Positions 1 through 8,660 of a stretch of 56,043 nucleotides of DNA are shown here, piece after piece. The stretch's first letter is position 1; every line of letters starts with the position of its first letter. The DNA comes from Pseudomonas sp. (GTDB lineage Bacteria > Pseudomonadota > Gammaproteobacteria > Pseudomonadales > Pseudomonadaceae), in contig NZ_JAUYNP010000289.1 in NCBI RefSeq assembly GCF_030696055.1, forward strand, positions 1 through 56,043, written 5' to 3'. Made by a program: the position numbers and the translations under genes. The notes beneath the pieces were generated by a model. The model was not told the origin of the DNA. It worked only from the letters and a program-made list of their open reading frames with translations, and did not search any database.

Positions 1-2
1 TG

Positions 3-203
3 CAGTTTATGGTCAACACCGACAAGGTGGCCGAGCCGGCCAGCCTGGAAAACCTGCTGGAGCGCCTGAACAACCAGGAGTTCGATCTGGTGGCCGTGGG
101 CCGCGCCCTGCTGGTCGACCCGGATTGGGCGTTGAAGGTGCGTGACGGTCGCGAGCAGGACATCCTGCCGTTCAGCCGCGATGCTCTGACCTCGCTGGTC
201 TGA
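3..203 (+). CDS. NADH:flavin oxidoreductase, C-terminal fragment
   Basis: Only the last 66 codons are inside the window; the gene begins upstream. The visible end contains VAVGRALLVDPDWALKVRDG, which matches the FMN-phosphate-binding end of old-yellow-enzyme barrels, where VGRA(L/F)LADP(D/E)W is characteristic. Such enzymes reduce activated alkenes or similar substrates with NAD(P)H. The substrate cannot be read from this piece. A clear hairpin terminator follows the TGA, so this is the last gene of its transcript. Confidence 0.8.
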   Translation, partial: QFMVNTDKVAEPASLENLLERLNNQEFDLVAVGRALLVDPDWALKVRDGREQDILPFSRDALTSLV

Positions 204-249
204 TCCCCCGCTTTTCCGTGTGCGCCGCAAAACGGCGCGTCACTCTTCC

Positions 250-275
250 AGCCCCGGCACATCGGGGCTTTTTTT
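250..275 (+). terminator. Rho-independent terminator after the flavin oxidoreductase
   Basis: The stem AGCCCCG/CGGGGCT is followed by a run of seven to eight T. It starts 47 nt after the oxidoreductase stop and separates it from the porin gene. Confidence 0.85.
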
Positions 276-353
276 CGCCCGCAAAACCTCAAGCGGCTGC
301 GCCTATGGGCTCAGCCGGCGCTGCTTATAGACCATCGAAGGGAAAAAGTTCCT

Positions 354-371
354 TTGTCATCAAATGTTTAT
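354..371 (+). promoter_or_regulatory. Possible Pho box upstream of the porin gene
   Basis: TTGTCAT-CAAA-TGTTTAT resembles two 7-nt half-sites separated by 4 nt, as in the PhoB consensus CTGTCAT-N4-CTGTCAT. The first half-site matches 6 of 7 positions and the second is weaker. It lies 110 nt before the porin ATG, a plausible distance for a PhoB-activated promoter. Family knowledge that OprP/OprO porins are phosphate-starvation induced supports the reading, but the match is imperfect. Confidence 0.4.
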
Positions 372-481
372 ATATCAGCAACCGCGCTGAAATATCTCGC
401 CGCCAAGATTCCCTCCAGCACGAACGAGCCCCCAGTGCTCGGGTGTTTTCCAACACTTAAAGTCCATTAGAGGAATCTTCG

Positions 482-1822
482 ATGATCCGTAAGCACTTCG
501 CCGGTTTCGCCGCCAGCGCCCTGGCTCTGGCCGTTTCCGCCCAGGCTTTCGCTGGTACCGTCACCACCGACGGTACTGACATCATTATCAAGACCAAGAG
601 CGGTCTGGAAGTCGCTACCTCCGACAAGCAGTACAGCTTCAAGCTGGGCGGTCGTATCCAGGCCGACTTCGATCACTTCGACGGCTTCTACACCACCAAC
701 AACGAAGCCGCCAACGAAGCCTTCTTCCGTCGCGCCCAGCTGGAGTTCGGCGGCAACTACAAAGACTGGCGTTACCAGATCAACTACGACTTCGGCGACA
801 ACCGCAGTAACGAAAACAAGTTCGACGAAGCCACCATCACCTATACCGGTTTCTCGCCGATCAACATCAAGGTCGGTCGCTTCGACCCCGACTACAGCCT
901 GGAAAAAGCCACCAGCTCCAAGTGGGTCACCACCAAAGAGCGTTCGGCCATTCTGGACCTGGCGTCCTGGACCACCGACCATGAAAACGGCATGGGCATC
1001 CAGGTCAACGGCACCACCGCCGGCATGTTCTACGGCTCCGCCAGCATCCAGCAGCAGGATTCCGGTGTTTATCTGGAAGACGAAGACGGCAAGGACGTCA
1101 ACAGCTTCTTCGCCCGTGGCGTGATCGCGCCGATCGTCAGCGAAACCCAGGTGCTGCACTTCGGTCTGGACTACGCCACTCGCAGCTACGGCAACGAGCG
1201 TGACGGCACCAAGTTCGGCGGTGCTATCAACTCCCGTCTGGGCGTACGTGGCGTTTCCGAAAACCAGACCAACTCGGCTCAGCTGGTCCTGGCTCCGGCT
1301 GATGCTGGCGCCACCGGTGGCTTCGAGGATGACGAAGTCGTGGGTCTGGAGTTCGCCTATATGCAAGGCCCGTTCTCCGTACAGAGTGAGTACCTCAAGC
1401 GCGACCTGAGCGGTTACGCTAGCAACGCTGATCGCGAAGCCACCGGCTACAACGCGATGCTGGCCTATACCCTCACCGGCGAGTCGCGCATCTACAAGCT
1501 GGACGGCGCCAAGTTCGACGCCATCAAACCGGTGGACAAGCAGTACGGTGCCTGGGAAGTCTTCTACCGCTATGACCACCTGAGCGTGGAAGACGACGCC
1601 ACCATGGCGACCGTCGGTGGCCTGGCCATCGACGAAAGCGAAGCCAAGGTGCACACCCTGGGTGTGAACTGGTATGCCAACGAAGCCGTCAAGCTGTCGC
1701 TCAACTACCTGATGACCAATACCGACGACGAGACCGTCCGCCTGCAGAACGGTCGCTTCGCTGCCGGCAACGACGATGACGATGGCCAGGCCATCACCAT
1801 GCGCGCCCAGTACGTCTTCTAA
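482..1822 (+). CDS. OprP/OprO-type phosphate-selective porin
   Basis: The 446-residue outer-membrane porin has a signal peptide ending near AQAFA (about residue 24). The mature start GTVTTDGTDIIIKTKSGLEV and the segment LEKATSSKWVT closely resemble Pseudomonas OprP/OprO. The C-terminus (RAQYVF) ends in Phe, as expected for Bam-dependent beta-barrels. OprP and OprO form trimeric channels taking phosphate or polyphosphate through a lysine/arginine ladder. Substrate preference cannot be assigned without checking the constriction residues. GAGGAA precedes the ATG at normal spacing. The gene stands alone between two terminators, with a possible Pho box upstream. P. aeruginosa has a tandem oprP/oprO pair; only one gene is seen here. 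Confidence 0.9.
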   Translation: MIRKHFAGFAASALALAVSAQAFAGTVTTDGTDIIIKTKSGLEVATSDKQYSFKLGGRIQADFDHFDGFYTTNNEAANEAFFRRAQLEFGGNYKDWRYQINYDFGDNRSNENKFDEATITYTGFSPINIKVGRFDPDYSLEKATSSKWVTTKERSAILDLASWTTDHENGMGIQVNGTTAGMFYGSASIQQQDSGVYLEDEDGKDVNSFFARGVIAPIVSETQVLHFGLDYATRSYGNERDGTKFGGAINSRLGVRGVSENQTNSAQLVLAPADAGATGGFEDDEVVGLEFAYMQGPFSVQSEYLKRDLSGYASNADREATGYNAMLAYTLTGESRIYKLDGAKFDAIKPVDKQYGAWEVFYRYDHLSVEDDATMATVGGLAIDESEAKVHTLGVNWYANEAVKLSLNYLMTNTDDETVRLQNGRFAAGNDDDDGQAITMRAQYVF

Positions 1823-1856
1823 TTGGTCGCAATACCGCTCTAACTGCTCCCTTACT

Positions 1857-1884
1857 AGCCCCGCCTTGTGCGGGGCTTTTTTTA
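1857..1884 (+). terminator. Rho-independent terminator of the porin gene
   Basis: The stem AGCCCCGC/GCGGGGCT has a short loop and is followed by seven T. It lies 34 nt after the porin stop codon. Confidence 0.9.
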
Positions 1885-2057
1885 TCTGTCGAGCGACTGC
1901 GGCCGATGGCGTGTAGTGCTAAAGGATTGCCCGGTGCGGGGTAATCCTGCGCCTGCAGGCCTTGCGACTTTGCCGGGAGGGCGGCGGTGTTTACTGCTGC
2001 CTTTCCTTTGGAGCATCCAACCCCTGTGATCTGTGCCGGCTTATCGCGACTGCTTAG

Positions 2058-2197
2058 CAGGCCGTTGAAAAACTACCTGCGTTGCCGATACGGCGTTAAA
2101 AACAGGCTCGGAATGCTCATTTACAGCTCGTAAACTCCTCTTCCTCGCCTGTTTTTGCCTTGTCTCGGCTGCCTCGCCTACATTTTTCAACGGCCTG
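2058..2197 (+). mobile_element. MITE-like 140-bp repeat, terminus class A (copy 1)
   Basis: The termini CAGGCCGTTGAAAAA and TTTTTCAACGGCCTG are perfect inverted repeats. The element is flanked on both sides by TTAG (2054-2057 and 2198-2201), read as a 4-bp target duplication. The interior contains the core shared with six other copies in this window, including GCGTTAAAAACAGGCTCGG, CTCATTTACAGCTCGTAAAC and CGCCTGTTTTTGCCTTG, which folds into a long hairpin. No coding capacity is seen. The other class A copy is at 19596-19735. Confidence 0.85.
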
Positions 2198-2201
2198 TTA
2201 G

Positions 2202-2732
2202 GGCTACTTCCTATATCCAGCGGGTTGGTTTGCGGTGCTGCTTGCCGTTCAGGCCGCAGTCATAGGCGTGGTGCAGCGCGGTGACTAGGCCCGCTGGCGA
2301 TGGTTTATGCGCAACCCTTGTCGCTTTGCGCCCTGTTGGGCTTCGCGCAGCTCAGCCCAGCCTACCGCCCCATGTAATTGGCCCATAGCTTGGTGTTTAG
2401 CCGGCTTGGCGAGGAGATCGGACTGAGTTTGGCCGTTGGCATTGCGCACTCTGCCACATGCAGGCAGCACCCAGGCTGGCTCAGTGGGATTCAGCGACTG
2501 CTTGCCGGTGTGGCACTCGAAGGATAGCGGAGTCGGGGCTTCGCGCCGGTGTTGACGCACGATTGACGTTAGCCGCTCAGGGGTGCCCAAGGCGCTCGCG
2601 GAGTCTTTGGCGTATGGCTAGGGAGTAGGCGGGGGTATATCGATCAGCTGCTTAGCCACAGGCTAAGGCTTGGGGGGCAAGCAGGGGGGCTGAAGTCTGG
2701 CAGCGGATTGCCCGCTGCCAGCTCAGTCAGCA
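2202..2732. other. Intergenic stretch with one REP-like half-site
   Basis: No convincing gene is seen in these 530 bases. At 2334-2367 there is one arm of the REP-like palindrome found complete at 10521 and 41838 (TGTTGGGCTTCGCGCAGCTC...AGCCTAC). A 101-codon open frame on the minus strand runs through this arm and has no family resemblance or ribosome-binding site. Confidence 0.5.
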
Positions 2733-3305
2733 TCAGCTGGCCGGCGTGATGCCGTAGTTGGTTTGGAACTGCTTGATCAGCGCGACCGGCTTCTTCTCTT
2801 CCTTTTGCAGCAGATAGACCACGCGTTCGCCGTTGGGGCCGCTGGCCACTTCCGTGTGGCGGAAGATGGGTTCGCCGAGTTTGTTCACATCGACCATATC
2901 GCCGTAACGCTGGGCGACGAAGATGATCCCGTCCTGGCGGATCTCGCCATAGAACTTGCCGGCAGGTGCCTGGCTCTGCCGCAGAAAGCGGTAGGCGGCA
3001 ATCCCGTCGAGCGCCTTGCCTTGATCCTCGGCGCGCAGGCCCAGGACTATGGCTTGGCCATACTTGTCCTTCTCACCCAGGTCTTTCAGGTGGGGCGCGT
3101 TGCCGCTGTGCAGAAAGTCGCGGTAGACCTGGTAGTCATCGAACAGAAAGAGTTTTTCTTCGGTGCGCACCTGGTACCAGTCTTCGTTATTCAGGCTGGC
3201 TTCGGCCGTGGCGGCAGAGGGTGCTGTGGAATAGTTGCTGCAGGCCGTCACGCAAGCAGCCAACAAGGCTATGGATGCAGGTTTGAACAGTTTCTTTACG
3301 GACAT
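2733..3305 (-). CDS. Hypothetical lipoprotein
   Basis: The 190-residue protein has a lipoprotein signal: MSVKKLF, a hydrophobic stretch, then candidate lipoboxes LAAC (Cys18) and VTAC (Cys22). The mature part is soluble and mixed alpha/beta, with no motif I recognise. The start at 3305 is chosen because GGAGGGA lies 5-10 nt upstream; an upstream ATG at 3332 lacks a site and would spoil the signal peptide. It is monocistronic and divergent from the FemAB-like gene. The role is unknown, likely membrane-anchored in the periplasm. Confidence 0.75.
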   Translation of the reverse strand: MSVKKLFKPASIALLAACVTACSNYSTAPSAATAEASLNNEDWYQVRTEEKLFLFDDYQVYRDFLHSGNAPHLKDLGEKDKYGQAIVLGLRAEDQGKALDGIAAYRFLRQSQAPAGKFYGEIRQDGIIFVAQRYGDMVDVNKLGEPIFRHTEVASGPNGERVVYLLQKEEKKPVALIKQFQTNYGITPAS

Positions 3306-3503
3306 CGAATTCCCTCCCAAGGAAGTTGGCAAGCGAGTTTCGCTGGGCTTGGTGACAACTTGATGACCGTTAGATGTCGGTTCGCCAACCCTGGCCTGAG
3401 CGGATGGGTGCGCGTCCAGGCCAGTCCCGGAGCCGCTTTGGCCATTTAGCTGGCGTTGCGCTTGCGGCTATAGTGCAGCTTCGCCCCATCACCCGAGCCG
3501 CCG

Positions 3504-4625
3504 ATGTCCCTGACCCGCCTGACTTCCCTGGACGGCATTGCCGCGAGTCAATGGAATGCCCTGCTGAGCGAGGCGCAACCCTTCTTGCAGCACGCCTTCC
3601 TATCTGCTCTGGAAGACAGCGGCAGCGTTGGCGGACGCAGCGGTTGGCAGGCCGCCCACCAGCTGTGGCGAGATGCCCAGGGCCAGCCCCTGGCCGCGTT
3701 GCCGGCCTATGTGAAGAGTCATTCCTATGGCGAGTATGTGTTCGACCATGGCTGGGCCGATGCCTGCCAGCGCGCCGGTATCGACTATTACCCCAAGCTG
3801 CTCGGCGCCATTCCTTTTTCGCCTGTGACCGGCCAGCGCCTGCTGGGCGACCCCGCTGCCGCCGCGCAGCTGCTCGATCTGCTGACGGCAAGCCTGGCCG
3901 AGCAAGGGCTGTCCAGCCTGCATATCAACTTCACCAGCCCGGCCGACGATGCCCTGCTGCAGGGCCGCGAGGGCTGGCTGCAGCGCCTGGGTTGCCAGTA
4001 TCACTGGCGCAACCGCGGCTACCGGGATTTCCAGGATTTCCTCGAGGCCTTAAGCTCGCGCAAGCGCAAGCAGATGCGCAAGGAACGCGAGCAGGTAGCG
4101 GGGCAGGGCATCAAGTTCGACTGGCGCGAAGGCCAGCAGCTGAGCGAGGCCGAGTGGGATTTCGTCTACCTGTGCTACGCCAACACCTACCGGGTGCGCG
4201 GCCAGATGCCTTATCTGACCCGGCTGTTTTTCAGCCTGCTGGCCGAACGCCTGCCGCAGATGATCCGCGTGGTGCTGGCGCATCAGGCCGGTAGGCCGGT
4301 GGCCATGGCCTTCAGCCTGGTCGGTGGCGACAGCCTGTATGGGCGTTACTGGGGTTGTCTGGCGGAGTTCGACCGCCTGCATTTCGAGACCTGTTTCTAC
4401 CAGGGCATGGACTATGCGATCGCCCAGGGTCTGCAGCGTTTCGACGCCGGTGCCCAGGGCGAGCACAAGCTGATCCGTGGCTTCGAGCCGGTGCTGACCC
4501 ATTCCTGGCATTACCTCTGCCACCCCGGCCTGCGTGCGGCCGTGGCGGACTTTCTCGAGCAGGAGCGCGGGGGCGTGCGCACTTATGCCGAACAGGCCAG
4601 CGCGCTCTTGCCCTATCGGCAGTAA
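3504..4625 (+). CDS. FemAB-like GNAT-fold acyltransferase (DUF482 family)
   Basis: The 373-residue cytosolic protein resembles the FemAB-like/DUF482 group, double-GNAT proteins sometimes labelled peptidoglycan biosynthesis proteins. Family-like segments are SSRKRKQMRKER near residue 190 and YRVRGQMPYLT. The C-terminal block CFYQGMDYAIAQGLQRFDAG followed by GEHKLIRGFEP is also typical. True FemAB enzymes transfer amino acids from aminoacyl-tRNA. For this bacterial group the substrate is not established, so function is left open. The ATG has only a weak ribosome-binding site. The MgtC-like gene follows after 67 nt on the same strand and may be co-transcribed. Confidence 0.75.
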   Translation: MSLTRLTSLDGIAASQWNALLSEAQPFLQHAFLSALEDSGSVGGRSGWQAAHQLWRDAQGQPLAALPAYVKSHSYGEYVFDHGWADACQRAGIDYYPKLLGAIPFSPVTGQRLLGDPAAAAQLLDLLTASLAEQGLSSLHINFTSPADDALLQGREGWLQRLGCQYHWRNRGYRDFQDFLEALSSRKRKQMRKEREQVAGQGIKFDWREGQQLSEAEWDFVYLCYANTYRVRGQMPYLTRLFFSLLAERLPQMIRVVLAHQAGRPVAMAFSLVGGDSLYGRYWGCLAEFDRLHFETCFYQGMDYAIAQGLQRFDAGAQGEHKLIRGFEPVLTHSWHYLCHPGLRAAVADFLEQERGGVRTYAEQASALLPYRQ

Positions 4626-4692
4626 GCAGGCGGCGCAGCGCGGCGCGGCCAACTACGCTGATTGCACTGTGCCGGCTGTTCCACCAGCTGCG

Positions 4693-5445
4693 ATGAGGTT
4701 CGCCTTGAGTGCATTTTCTATTGTCGATGAGGTCTGGCACCTGCCGGGGGTGGCGGTCAATATCACCCTGGTGCTCAATATGCTCGGCGCCCTGCTGCTG
4801 GGTCTGCTGGTTGGCTATGAGCGCTCCTACCACGGCCGCGCCGCCGGCATGCGCACCTATGGCATGGTCTGTATGGCGTCCTGCGCGCTGACGGTGTTGT
4901 GCATCTATCCGCAGTATTGGCTGGGCGAGCACACGCCGGCCGGCGTCGACCCGACCCGGGTGATCCAGGGCATAGTCACCGGCATTGGCTTTCTCGGCGC
5001 CGGGCTGATCATGAAGGACGGCATGAGCATCAGCGGCCTGACCACGGCGGCGTCGATCTGGGCGTCCTCGGCTATAGGCGTATTGGTGGGGGTGGGTTTC
5101 TATGGCGCGGCCGTGTTGCTCAGCCTGATCTCCGCCGGCTTGATGATGTGGGGGGCCAGGCTGGAGTCGCGCCTGCCGTCACGCCCGGCGATCGCCATAG
5201 TGCTGCGCTTCGCCCCCGGTTTTGTCCGTCCCCATGAGGCAAAGTTGCGCCAGATCGCCCGCGAGCGCGGCTATGTGATCGCCGGTGGTTCTTTTGCCGT
5301 GAGCTTCGATCAGGGCCAGTTGGAGTGGCGCTTTGTCGCCGTGGCTGTGGATGGGCAGAAGAGTGCGCGGATCAGCGATATGGCCGATGAGCTGGCGCAA
5401 CTGGAAGGGGTGGTGAAGTTCCAGATGGCCCACGCGCGCAACTGA
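4693..5445 (+). CDS. MgtC/SapB family membrane protein
   Basis: The 250-residue protein has about four to five N-terminal membrane segments. Signature stretches are LLGLLVGYERSYHGRAAGMR and TGIGFLGAGLIMKDG, followed by GLTTAASIWASSAIGVLVG. These are the conserved MgtC blocks. The C-terminal 80 residues are soluble, as in long MgtC forms. MgtC proteins are linked to low-magnesium survival and to inhibition of F-type ATP synthase; whether that holds here is inference. The start is set at 4693 because the open frame upstream overlaps the preceding gene and lacks resemblance. Confidence 0.85.
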   Translation: MRFALSAFSIVDEVWHLPGVAVNITLVLNMLGALLLGLLVGYERSYHGRAAGMRTYGMVCMASCALTVLCIYPQYWLGEHTPAGVDPTRVIQGIVTGIGFLGAGLIMKDGMSISGLTTAASIWASSAIGVLVGVGFYGAAVLLSLISAGLMMWGARLESRLPSRPAIAIVLRFAPGFVRPHEAKLRQIARERGYVIAGGSFAVSFDQGQLEWRFVAVAVDGQKSARISDMADELAQLEGVVKFQMAHARN

Positions 5446-5474
5446 GACAGGGGCTAGGGAGTTGCGCTTTTGTA

Positions 5475-5503
5475 GGGTGGACATGGCGGAGCCTTGTCCA
5501 CCC
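5475..5503. repeat. Inverted repeat between convergent genes
   Basis: GGGTGGACA and TGTCCACCC are perfect arms around an 11-nt loop, preceded by TAG. The sequence resembles the GTAGGGTGG repeats at 10647 and 52178. It lies in the gap between the convergent mgtC-like and cyclophilin genes and could act as a bidirectional terminator, though there is no T-run. Confidence 0.5.
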
Positions 5504-5586
5504 CTTGCGGCCCGGATGGAGGACCAGCCTTGCGGCATGTCCGCCCTAGGATTCCAGGCCTTGTGCATAAACACAGGCGCTAGCAA

Positions 5587-5615
5587 CTGGCTGGATATCG
5601 GCTGGTTCCAGCCAG
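5587..5615. terminator. Hairpin between mgtC-like gene and cyclophilin gene
   Basis: CTGGCTGG and CCAGCCAG form a perfect 8-bp stem with a 13-nt loop, 11 nt past the cyclophilin stop on the minus strand. There is no strong T-run, so termination is only a possibility. Confidence 0.35.
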
Positions 5616-5625
5616 ACGGGCTGCT

Positions 5626-6180
5626 TTACAGGCGTTTGGCTTCGAGAATCAGCACCGGCTCGTTGGGCACATTCTGCTGGCCGCCACGGTTGCCGGTCGG
5701 CACCTGGGCGATCTTGTCGACCACCTCCATGCCGCGCACCACCTTGCCGAATACCGCGTAACCGAAGTCGCGGGAACCGTGGTCGAGGAAGTCGTTGTCC
5801 TTGTGGTTGATAAAGAACTGGCTGGTGGCCGAGTCGCGCACCTGGGTGCGGGCCATGGCCAGGGTGCCGCGCAGGTTATGCAGGCCGTTGTCGGCTTCGT
5901 TCTTGATCGGCGCCTGGGTGTCCTTCTGTTGCAGCTCGGCATCGAAGCCACCGCCTTGCACCATAAAGCCCGGAATCACCCGGTGGAACTGGGTGCCGGC
6001 GTAGTAGCCGCTGTCCACATAGCTGAGGAAGTTGGCGGTGCTGATCGGGGCGTTTTCGCCCTCCAGTTCGAGCTCGATTTCGCCGAGGCTGGTGGTCAGC
6101 AGCACTTTCGGGTTGTCCGCGGCCATCAGGCCGGTGGCGAACAACAGGGAGCAGGCGGCGAGGGTCAGGTTCTTCAACAT
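5626..6180 (-). CDS. ppiA: Periplasmic cyclophilin-type peptidyl-prolyl isomerase
   Basis: The 184-residue protein has an N-terminal signal peptide ([20 protein letters not shown]). The mature domain is a short bacterial cyclophilin with [15 protein letters not shown] carrying the catalytic Arg, SQFFINH, and [19 protein letters not shown]. It should catalyse proline cis-trans isomerisation during folding of exported proteins. It is the last gene of a leftward operon after an alpha/beta hydrolase (12 nt gap) and a LysR regulator. PpiA-type is preferred over cytosolic PpiB because of the signal peptide. Confidence 0.85.
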   Translation of the reverse strand: MLKNLTLAACSLLFATGLMAADNPKVLLTTSLGEIELELEGENAPISTANFLSYVDSGYYAGTQFHRVIPGFMVQGGGFDAELQQKDTQAPIKNEADNGLHNLRGTLAMARTQVRDSATSQFFINHKDNDFLDHGSRDFGYAVFGKVVRGMEVVDKIAQVPTGNRGGQQNVPNEPVLILEAKRL

Positions 6181-6192
6181 GCGTAGGGGTCC

Positions 6193-6999
6193 TTATGGGG
6201 CAGTAGGGGCAGACCGCTCGACTTCGCCGAGGAAGGCCAGCAGGCTGCTGTTGAACAGTTCGGGTTGATCCAGCGGGGTAGCGTGGCGCGAATTTTCTAT
6301 CACCAGCAGGCGGGCATTGGCTAGCTCCTTGACGTAGGCCGCCTTCTGCGCCACCGGGGTGTAGTCGCGGTCGGCGCTGACCACCAGGGTCGGGCAGCTG
6401 ATACGCGCCAGCTGCTCGCGCACGCCCCAGCCGATGATGGCATCCAGGCTGGCGAGGTAGGCGCGTTTGTCATTCTGTGGCCAGCGTTCTTCGATCTTGC
6501 GGCGTAACTCGCCTTGTTCGGGCTTGGGAAACAGCAGCCGGCCCAGGCCCTTGGCGATGGTATCCAGGCTGAGCAGACGCGACAGACTCCAGCGCTTGGC
6601 GATTTCCAGATAGTCGCGCGGGCTTTTCGCCTTCACTTCCGGGCCGCTGTTGACTATGCACAGGCTTTTCAGCAGCTCGGGGCGATCCACGCCCAGTTGA
6701 AAGCCGATCATGCCGCCCATGGAGATGCCCACCAGGTGCACCTGCGGCAGCTGCAGGTGCGCGATCAGGGCGGCCACGTCCGCGGCAAAGCCGGCCATGC
6801 TGTAGCGCTCGCGGGGTTTGTCGGAACGGCCATGGCCGCGGATATCCAGGGCTATCACCCGGTAGTGCGCGGCCAGGTCGGGGATCTGGTATTCCCAGTC
6901 GAGGGTGCTGGAGCCCAGGCCATGGACCAGCAGCACGGGAGCGCCGCGACCGACGTCCTCATAGTGCAAGCGACAACCAGCGTGATCGAAGTAAGACAT
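6193..6999 (-). CDS. Alpha/beta hydrolase
   Basis: The 268-residue cytosolic hydrolase has an oxyanion loop LVHGLGSS, nucleophile elbow GISMGG (Ser near residue 94), acid in SADRDY and His in NSRHATPLDQ. The triad is therefore complete. The layout LDIRGHGRSDKP is typical of esterase and carboxylactone-hydrolase-like enzymes such as PcaD/RutD relatives; the substrate is not inferable. It lies 12 nt downstream of a LysR gene and 12 nt upstream of the cyclophilin gene, all on the minus strand, so it is probably co-transcribed. Confidence 0.8.
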   Translation of the reverse strand: MSYFDHAGCRLHYEDVGRGAPVLLVHGLGSSTLDWEYQIPDLAAHYRVIALDIRGHGRSDKPRERYSMAGFAADVAALIAHLQLPQVHLVGISMGGMIGFQLGVDRPELLKSLCIVNSGPEVKAKSPRDYLEIAKRWSLSRLLSLDTIAKGLGRLLFPKPEQGELRRKIEERWPQNDKRAYLASLDAIIGWGVREQLARISCPTLVVSADRDYTPVAQKAAYVKELANARLLVIENSRHATPLDQPELFNSSLLAFLGEVERSAPTAP

Positions 7000-7011
7000 G
7001 GGCGCGTCCTG

Positions 7012-7938
7012 TCAGTGCTCGGTGGGCGGGGCTGTGCCGGCAGCGGTGGCTGGCAGCGCATCGAATTTTCTCAGCAGCTCGACCAGAATCTGGCTGGCCG
7101 GTCCCAGGGTTTTATCCTTGTGACTGTACAGGGTAAAGCGCGGGTGCTTGTTGCCGCCCTTTTCCAGCGGCAGGGGCAGCAGGCTGCCTTCGGCCAGCTC
7201 GCGGCCGATCAGGTGCCGTGGCAGCCAGGCGAAGCCCAGGCCACTGCTGACGAATCGGGCCGCGGTGGACAGGCTGCTGACGGTCCAGCGCTGTTCCGCG
7301 CCGAGCCAGCCGACGTCCCGCGGCTTGCTGCGGCCGGAATCGCGAATCACCACCTGCAGTTGCTGTTGCAGGTCTTCGAAGGTCAGTTGGCGCTGCATCT
7401 GGTGCAGGCTGTGCTGGGGATGGGCGACCGCGACAAATTCCACGGCATGCAGTTCATGGCCCAGATAGCCGACCAGATCCAGGCTGCTGATGGCCAGGTC
7501 GGCGGTGCCCTCTAGCAGCACTTCCTCGACCCCGGACAGCACCTCCTCGCGCAAGCGCACCCGGCAGCCGCGGCTTTGCGGGATAAAGGCGGCCAGCGCA
7601 TTGATCAGGCGTTCGGTGGGGTAGGCCGCATCGACCACCAGGCGCACCTCGGCTTCCCAGCCCTGATCCATGTTGTAGGCCAGGTCTTCCAGCTGGCTGG
7701 CCTGTTTGACCAGCTGCCGCGAGCGGCGCAGCAGCACGTCACCGGCTTCGGTGAGCACCGCCTTGCGTCCGTCGATGCGCAGCAGCGGCACGCCGAGCTG
7801 CTCCTGCATGCGCGCCACCGTGTAGCTGACCGATGACTGCGAACGGTGCAGCACTTCGGCGGCCTGGGCAAAGCCGCCCTGATCGACCACGGCTTGCAGG
7901 GTACGCCACTGATCCAGGGTTACGCGGGGAGCTCTCAT
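7012..7938 (-). CDS. LysR-family transcriptional regulator
   Basis: The 308-residue protein has an N-terminal winged helix-turn-helix (about residues 4-63, with FAQAAEVLHRSQSSVSYTVAR and the wing RIDGRKAVLTEAG). A periplasmic-binding-like effector domain follows. It is co-directional with the hydrolase (12 nt gap) instead of divergent, so it may control its own operon. A class B MITE copy begins 30 nt upstream of its start, inside the promoter region shared with the rightward gene at 8195. The effector is unknown. Confidence 0.85.
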   Translation of the reverse strand: MRAPRVTLDQWRTLQAVVDQGGFAQAAEVLHRSQSSVSYTVARMQEQLGVPLLRIDGRKAVLTEAGDVLLRRSRQLVKQASQLEDLAYNMDQGWEAEVRLVVDAAYPTERLINALAAFIPQSRGCRVRLREEVLSGVEEVLLEGTADLAISSLDLVGYLGHELHAVEFVAVAHPQHSLHQMQRQLTFEDLQQQLQVVIRDSGRSKPRDVGWLGAEQRWTVSSLSTAARFVSSGLGFAWLPRHLIGRELAEGSLLPLPLEKGGNKHPRFTLYSHKDKTLGPASQILVELLRKFDALPATAAGTAPPTEH

Positions 7939-7968
7939 CTTTAGATCCTGTACTCAAGCGCAGTGTAA

Positions 7969-8133
7969 GAACCTGTCTACGATCTGCTGCGCGTCGGCCA
8001 TACCGCGTTAAAACTGGCTTCGGCTGCTCATTTATAACTCGTAAACTCCGCTCCCTCGGCCGTTTGACCAGCCTCTGGCTGTTACTACGTAGCGCCTTGT
8101 CTGGCTCTAGCTCGCGAGATCGTAAACAGCCTC
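7969..8133 (+). mobile_element. MITE-like repeat, terminus class B, 165-bp variant (copy 2)
   Basis: The termini GAACCTGTCTACGATC and GATCGTAAACAGCCTC are near-perfect inverted repeats. TAA flanks both ends (7966-7968 and 8134-8136), consistent with a 3-bp target duplication. It shares the interior core with the 140-bp copies but carries about 25 extra bases in the right half (CTGGCTGTTACTACGTAGCG), which break the long hairpin. It is the only copy sitting between divergent genes, where it could affect promoters. Confidence 0.85.
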
Positions 8134-8194
8134 TAAGGTGCAAATACTGACCGACTCAACCTAAACTGGCCTCCTTTGGCTGGAGACTGCCCTG

Positions 8195-8509
8195 ATGCAA
8201 AAACTCTGCTGCGCATTACTGGCCTGCTTGCCGTTAAGCGCTTTCGCCTACCCGATCGAGGTGGATAAACAGCTCAATGGGGCCGAAGTCTCGGCCAGCA
8301 CCCAGGAAGTCGATCACAATATGGGCGCCGTGCTGCTCTACAACTATGGCCGCAGTGCGGCGCGGTGCACGGCGGTGTTCCGTAATGGTCCGGAAGCCCC
8401 ACGCACCCGCAAGGTCAAACTGGCGGCGGGGGAAAACAGCAATATGACGGTGAAGTTCACCCGCAGCATCATCAGGCTTCGCGTGCAGCTGACCTGCGGC
8501 CTCGAATAG
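8195..8509 (+). CDS. Small exported protein of unknown function
   Basis: The 104-residue protein has a clear signal peptide (MQKLCCALLACLPLSAFA, cleavage near residue 18). The mature part of about 86 residues has two cysteines (ARCTAVF and LTCGLE) that could form a disulfide, and alternating beta-like segments. I do not recognise a family with confidence. The ATG follows GGCTGGAGACTGCCCTG, a usable ribosome-binding site. The gene lies directly after MITE copy 2, which ends 61 nt upstream. Confidence 0.65.
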   Translation: MQKLCCALLACLPLSAFAYPIEVDKQLNGAEVSASTQEVDHNMGAVLLYNYGRSAARCTAVFRNGPEAPRTRKVKLAAGENSNMTVKFTRSIIRLRVQLTCGLE

Positions 8510-8660
8510 CCAGCAGGCTGTGCTTGAGAGCCTAATCCTGAGATGTGTATAAATCAACTTTATCGATAGGTAGATGCGATTTTTTGCGCTTTTTTATCGA
8601 TCTTTGTGCGCCTATTCTTGCCCCATCGACGCTCAACAACCCCTCGATGGAGCAAAAATT

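Noticed and set aside
467..1654. 395-codon frame antisense to the porin gene
   Set aside because: Shadow of the GC-rich porin gene in the opposite strand; no start signal and repetitive Val/Gly/Ala composition.
2285..2590. 101-codon frame on the minus strand
   Set aside because: It reads through a REP-like arm (GWAELREAQ is the translated repeat) and has no ribosome-binding site or family resemblance.
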